Positions 59,401 to 64,000 of a stretch of 64,000 nucleotides of DNA are shown piece after piece. Source of the stretch: Homalodisca vitripennis. Its lineage: Eukaryota; Arthropoda; Insecta; Hemiptera; Cicadellidae. Position numbers and translations under genes: made by a program. How positions within the stretch are numbered: the stretch's first letter is position 1; the number at the start of each line of letters is the position of its first letter. The notes under the pieces are model-generated. The model ran no database searches. It was not told the DNA's origin and saw only the letters and a list, made by a program, of their open reading frames with translations. Location: NCBI RefSeq assembly GCF_021130785.1, contig NC_060214.1, positions 1,887,001-1,951,000 of the forward strand. The letters run 5' to 3'.

Positions 59401-59892
59401 GAAAGAAATAACCCAGTGAGGGAAAGGACACTATGGAGATTTTGTTTAAGTTTATTATTGGCAATGGAAGGTTCAAAAGGACGAAATTAGTTACTACTTT
59501 TTGGGGATTGGAATCTATCCTCTTCGTAAGGTGGGTGAGGTATTAATACATAAAAAATAAGTAACAAAAAGAAGAATAAAAAAATTATACAAACTTACCA
59601 AAAGCTGCTTGGTAATTCTTTATTAAAATAAGTATTGGATGAAAATGAAATTATTTTGCTATCTTTCTGCGTGTCCCATATGTTTATTATGTTTAAAAAG
59701 TTCTCAATTACATTTCGTATTATGGAAGAATTTGTAGTAAATATGTCAAATAACAATTACATTTTCATCTCCACTACAGACTAAAACTCTTGCATGGTAT
59801 AAAATTCTACAACATAACGTAATACAGATAAAAGTTACATTGCTACATCATTGAGTACTACAAAGCAAACAATGTAGCAAAAGAGACGAGGG
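56463..59892. other. AT-rich non-coding stretch
   Basis: No gene. On the minus strand 57235-57300 has GGTCGCTAGTTCGAAACCTG, a weak B-box-like sequence that may be a SINE scrap. Otherwise there are long A/T-rich runs and incidental frames. Confidence 0.5.
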
Positions 59893-59990
59893 TTTGTTTG
59901 TGGTGGGACCATTACTCAAATAGAGCCCCGCTGAATAGAGATGGGTCTACATATTTGATGTTTCCGTTTCATCCTGAGAGTACAGTTGGA
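59893..59990 (+). repeat. Dispersed copy of the ~113-bp repeat
   Basis: TTTGTGGTGGGACCATTACT through GAGAGTACAGTTGG matches the units of the array at 60462-60840, about 500 bp downstream. Confidence 0.85.
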
Positions 59991-60461
59991 CGAATTTAGC
60001 TGTGCTTATAGGGTCCTAATACTACCCTTTCAACAAAATAAACGCTATGTGTGTGGCGGGTTGCGTTTAAGTGCTAGCCGCTGAGACGAAGGCACAACAA
60101 TCTCTTTAACGACTTTAAACTCACGATTTTGATTTGCAGATTAGTATTGACAAATACGTTATTTTTAAAAAACAAGTTTAAAAACACTGTAAACAACTGA
60201 AAAAAAGGATAAGTCATACTATTGCTATTATTTGTTATTCTCTTATTAATTAATTCCACAAAAAATCAGCACTGTCACAAAGCAGACTGATTGTAGTGAG
60301 TGTGATGACTTATTTGGGTCAATACGATTCCTGAGAGGAGGGTTTTACCCATGAGTCACAGTAATTGTTTTCGGGACGCAGCGCATAATGCTACCCCGCC
60401 ACTCCTCCCGCCTATCACCACACACTCAAGGTAACGCGCACAGCTAAAGTCCTCGAACTGT

Positions 60462-60840
60462 ACAATGGTTGTGGGGGCATTGTACAGTTGTTTGTGGTGG
60501 GACCATTACTCAAATAGAGCCCCGCTGAATAGAGATGGGTCTACATATTCGAGTTTCCGTTCTATCCTGAGAGTACAATGGTTGTGGGGGCTTGTACAGT
60601 TGTTTGTGGTGGGACCATTACTCAAATACAGCCCCACCGAATAGAGAAGTGTCTAGATATTTGAGTTTCCGTTCTATACTGAGAGCACAATGGTTGTGGG
60701 GGCCTTGTACACCTGCTTGTGGTGGGAACTTTACTCAAATTCAGCCGCACTGAATAGAGATGGGTCTACGTATTTGATTTTTCCGTTCTATCTTGAGAGC
60801 ACAATATTTGTGGGAACCTTGTACACTTGTTTGAGTAAGT
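60462..60840 (+). repeat. ~113-bp tandem array (about 3.4 units)
   Basis: TTGTGGTGGGACCATTACTC starts units near 60491, 60603 and 60716. Each unit contains CCGCTGAATAGAGATGGGTC and ends ACAATGGTTGTGGGGGC..TTGTACA. The third unit is the most diverged. Confidence 0.92.
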
Positions 60841-63800
60841 TTTAGTACCGGGTGTTGTGTCACTACAAGTTCTTGTAGTATTCATTATTGATACAACTGT
60901 GTCATGTTCAATTTGAATAATTTAGCTGACCGATATGTTCTCTGCAACGCTCGTATGTTAGTGTTAATGACCTGAGAGGCCTCGTTAATCTGTACGAAAA
61001 CTCAACATTAGGTCCTGTCGGATCGTTTGATACTGAATTGTATCAGATTTGATTACTTTTAAGAATCAGAACTCAACAGAAAGATCATTTGGAGAGGTCA
61101 ACGATAGCGGTTGAAACAAAATGCTTCTACAAGGAGCGATAACAACTCACCAACTTTTTTCTCGCTTCATACCAGGCTCACAGGACAGTATGTCTGGTTC
61201 GGATTCTCAGGGCTCTCAAGAGGGCGACCGATTTCCATGGATAGATTGGCATTGGGCATTGGGAGTGGAACACGTGGTTAAAGTGTTCCATTTGTTTACA
61301 GCACACTCACGAGTTTTATAAGGGGCAAAGGGGCCCGCACTTTTTCTTAACAGATGGTTTATGCTAGATCGTAATGCGAGGTACTCTGTTGGAGTTCACA
61401 TCCAGCACACTATCCTGAACGATCAGCCATCACGTCGTGTCAGTTAGCCAATGGGAGACGAACGTCCAATCTATTGTCGGGATCAGACAGTGGGAAATGA
61501 CGATGGGACACGATCATCCGATCTATTGTCAGAATCTAAGTAAAACTCAGGCTAGTTTATTGACTATTTTGCACCGAGTATACTAATGCCCAAATAAAAT
61601 ATAGTATGGGATGAAAACTAAATCTCATTCTCAAAACGCATACTTTTAATTAATATAAATGTATATTTCTGTCCTGACCACTGGGAGTCACCAGTCTCCA
61701 GTAGAACGCAACTGTGAATGTTTCTGGTAGCTGCAGTTCACCTTTTCCGTGCTCTCTATTAGTGTCAAGTTGGAACCACTGGATATAGAAGCTACCGCTT
61801 TACCACTCGGAGCACCTGGCCTCTAGCGCACTGCCTGGTCTCCTAGAAGCTCAAGACTACCAGAAGATTCCGCTCTAGGAAAATTTGTGGCTACTGGTAA
61901 AGCTCTACGACTTTAGAACTTAGGACTCTTTAGAAAAAGATCGTTGAAACTTCTAACAGATTTCAACAACTGCTACTGCAACAACTTTCCTACTACTTCA
62001 ATCTACCGTTTCCTGAAGCTTCCATCCTCAAATAATCTTTATAGACTGCAGTACTTCCGTAACTATTTCCAGCACTAGAATTCCAGTACTGGAGTTTTAG
62101 CTATTCAGCAATAGCAAAATATACACATACTACTGTAACCTATGCATTACATTACACAGTTAATAGATACGGGAATCTACTTCAGTTCTCGTTTGAAACG
62201 CATAATCCTTTTGTGCCAATATAACTGAGGATAAGTCTCAATGAACGTTATTTTAGGGGAACCAGTTACCGACTGTACTTGTATGTGCCTCCTTACTACA
62301 TTTCTGCTTCGAGAGAATTTATATATAATCTTCCGAGTAATAGTCTTTAGTACCTGATTTTAATTTAAGTTTGCTAATAGTACGTTCATACAGAAATACT
62401 TTAGTATTCATCTCCACCAATAAATACGGCATGAGTAGATAGATTTGTAAATACAAATTTACAACTACGCTCGAGTTACCTCTCATGTAACACAATGTAA
62501 CAAATTACTGCTATACATTAAAATCAGTATATGAAAAATATTCCATCGTTTATATTGTTAAATTGATGTTTTAGAACGGGCAAGCGCACTAAACTCATGA
62601 CACAGAATCACATACAAATCACCAATGGACACAAATACATGGTTACCGTACTCTGACTCTGACAAGTTTGCACCCACACTCAGCCAGTCGGTACACGTGC
62701 TGGGGAACGAAGTTACTGTCAGACTTTCCACTCGAAGAGATTTCACTGAGAATTTAGTTCATTTTATTTGCATGTACTTTTCACAGCTATCAATTTTAGA
62801 GTATTTAGTTTACGTTTATTGAATTTTCAAAGTTATACATAAGGAAAATCGCATTAACGTCTCATTAGTGAACAGTGTGTTAGGGAAGTCTTCATTGTTT
62901 CTCGGAAATTTTGTTGAACAGTGCATTCATAATTTTTTAGGATGATCCCGATGATAATTGTAAAGAGCTATTTTGGTCAATTTAGGTCTTCATTTTTTTA
63001 AGTGTATCTAGCACGCTATATTATTCCTAGGATGGGTTTAGGGGTTGAGAGATCTTGAAAATTAAAAAGTAGAACCTGAATCTAACATTAAAGTTAATAC
63101 AAAACAAAAGATAAAAGATATTTTGACACTAACATTATAAATACGTTACCTATTACTTTGTTAAATCCCTTAACATGCTTGATTTGATTTATATATATCA
63201 CAGCTGTTGGCATTTTTCAAATATATACTCAATATAAGACAAGAATTAAGATTATGAGTAAAACCTGCCAATAAATGTTCGAGTTCATAACACATATTTA
63301 TCTTTTTAAGAAAGGACAACCTTATATTTCTTTCATTATAAATTTTTATCACTGATTGTTAGGTAATGGTGAATTATAATAATTAACACAGCCACATGTG
63401 CTGGATGTCTAATTAAAGAGATAAGTCAACAAACAATCTAAACTGGAGGAAGCAGATATATGCAAGACCAGGACTACCAACTTACATTTATCTAAGCCAC
63501 GGTCTATATTATCCAGAGTAATCCATGCTTGCTGTCCATGATAAATAGGGTTTACAGAAAATTGCTTAGAAAATAAAGAACTGCTTGAACAATAATAATT
63601 CTTAAAAGTTATTGATTTGATAAAAAGATACTTTACGAAACGGACGAGTAAATGAATAAACTTTAAGAAGGGACAAACACTGCATATTGGACAATATGTA
63701 GAGTATGGTAAAGTATGTAGGTTTATAAAAAGTTCATTTTATAAAGTAGTGAATATTCTGTGACAAATTCCTAGCGATTCAATTCACTGTGATTGAATAA

Positions 63801-64000
63801 AGCAATATATCAGTGAAACGTTAATGGTTTCCATAAATATTCCTGCAGCAATCGCCGAGCATTTGTCACTCTTTTATATTATGTGCGGGTGACTCATGAC
63901 TTTTACTCATGTGATGTTTTGCTGAGTATTTAGGCTAAATCGTCTTATGAGCCAATTTGCAACACAATTAGAGTATGATTGATAAGTTGTTAATTTTCAA
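60841..64000. other. Non-coding stretch to the window end
   Basis: No supported gene. 61430-61545 contains a ~57-bp imperfect direct repeat (CCAATCTATTGTCGGGATCA and CCGATCTATTGTCAGAATC). 61680-62100 is enriched in CTACT/CTTC/CCAGTA-like short motifs without a clear period. The frames at 61121-61321 and 62625-62822 carry no motif I recognise. Confidence 0.45.

Noticed and set aside
61121..61321. 66-codon frame with Ser/Gly/Gln-rich stretch
   Set aside because: No homology recognised, no splice context, and no second supporting signal.

Overview
The window is a gene-poor, strongly A+T-rich stretch of an animal genome. It is most likely an insect and plausibly a hemipteran. The grounds are the transposon families (two long-TIR Tc1/mariner-type elements, Jockey/CR1-type LINEs, an R1-type fragment, a Penelope-like fragment), several satellites, no operon-like coding, and no convincing host exon. 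I found no complete, intact protein-coding gene. Every coding stretch I can recognise is a transposase or reverse-transcriptase gene broken by frameshifts, stops or truncation.

Layout. 1-15.1 kb is a cluster of five unrelated tandem-repeat families: units of about 47 bp, a GC-rich ~19 bp unit, 78 bp, 130 bp and ~186 bp. Among them sit a tRNA-like SINE remnant, a LINE 3' remnant split by a Tc1/mariner-type transposon (2177-4188), and a small inverted-repeat element with an 8-bp target duplication (5655-6227). 15.1-25 kb holds three decayed minus-strand retroelements: a Jockey-type LINE (about 16.3-19.5 kb), a second LINE fragment (about 20.3-21.2 kb) and a Penelope-like RT fragment (about 22.9-23.5 kb).

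The largest structure is a direct segmental duplication. Copy A (25.4-34.6 kb) and copy B (50.9-56.5 kb) align along their whole length. Copy A additionally carries a second Tc1/mariner-type element (31,874-34,372), for which copy B preserves the empty site. It also has an eight-copy 125-bp tandem array, single-copy in B, and a 204-bp block missing from B between 5-bp microhomologies. A 220-bp triplicated motif is present in both copies and so predates the duplication. Between the copies lie repeat-flanked R1-type retrotransposon remains (40.4-41.5 kb), a ~146-bp tandem array (43.7-44.8 kb) and a nearly full-length but broken LINE on the minus strand (about 45.0-50.8 kb). In that LINE, ORF1 and ORF2 are separated by 1.07 kb of AT-rich DNA bounded by good splice-site consensus.

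56.5-64 kb is largely non-coding, with one ~113-bp tandem/dispersed repeat. No known gene system operates here as a unit. The biology in view is mobile-element insertion, decay, nesting, and satellite expansion. Several arrays also show unit-specific single-base indels that look like residual long-read sequencing error, so reading-frame breaks in homopolymers should be interpreted with care.
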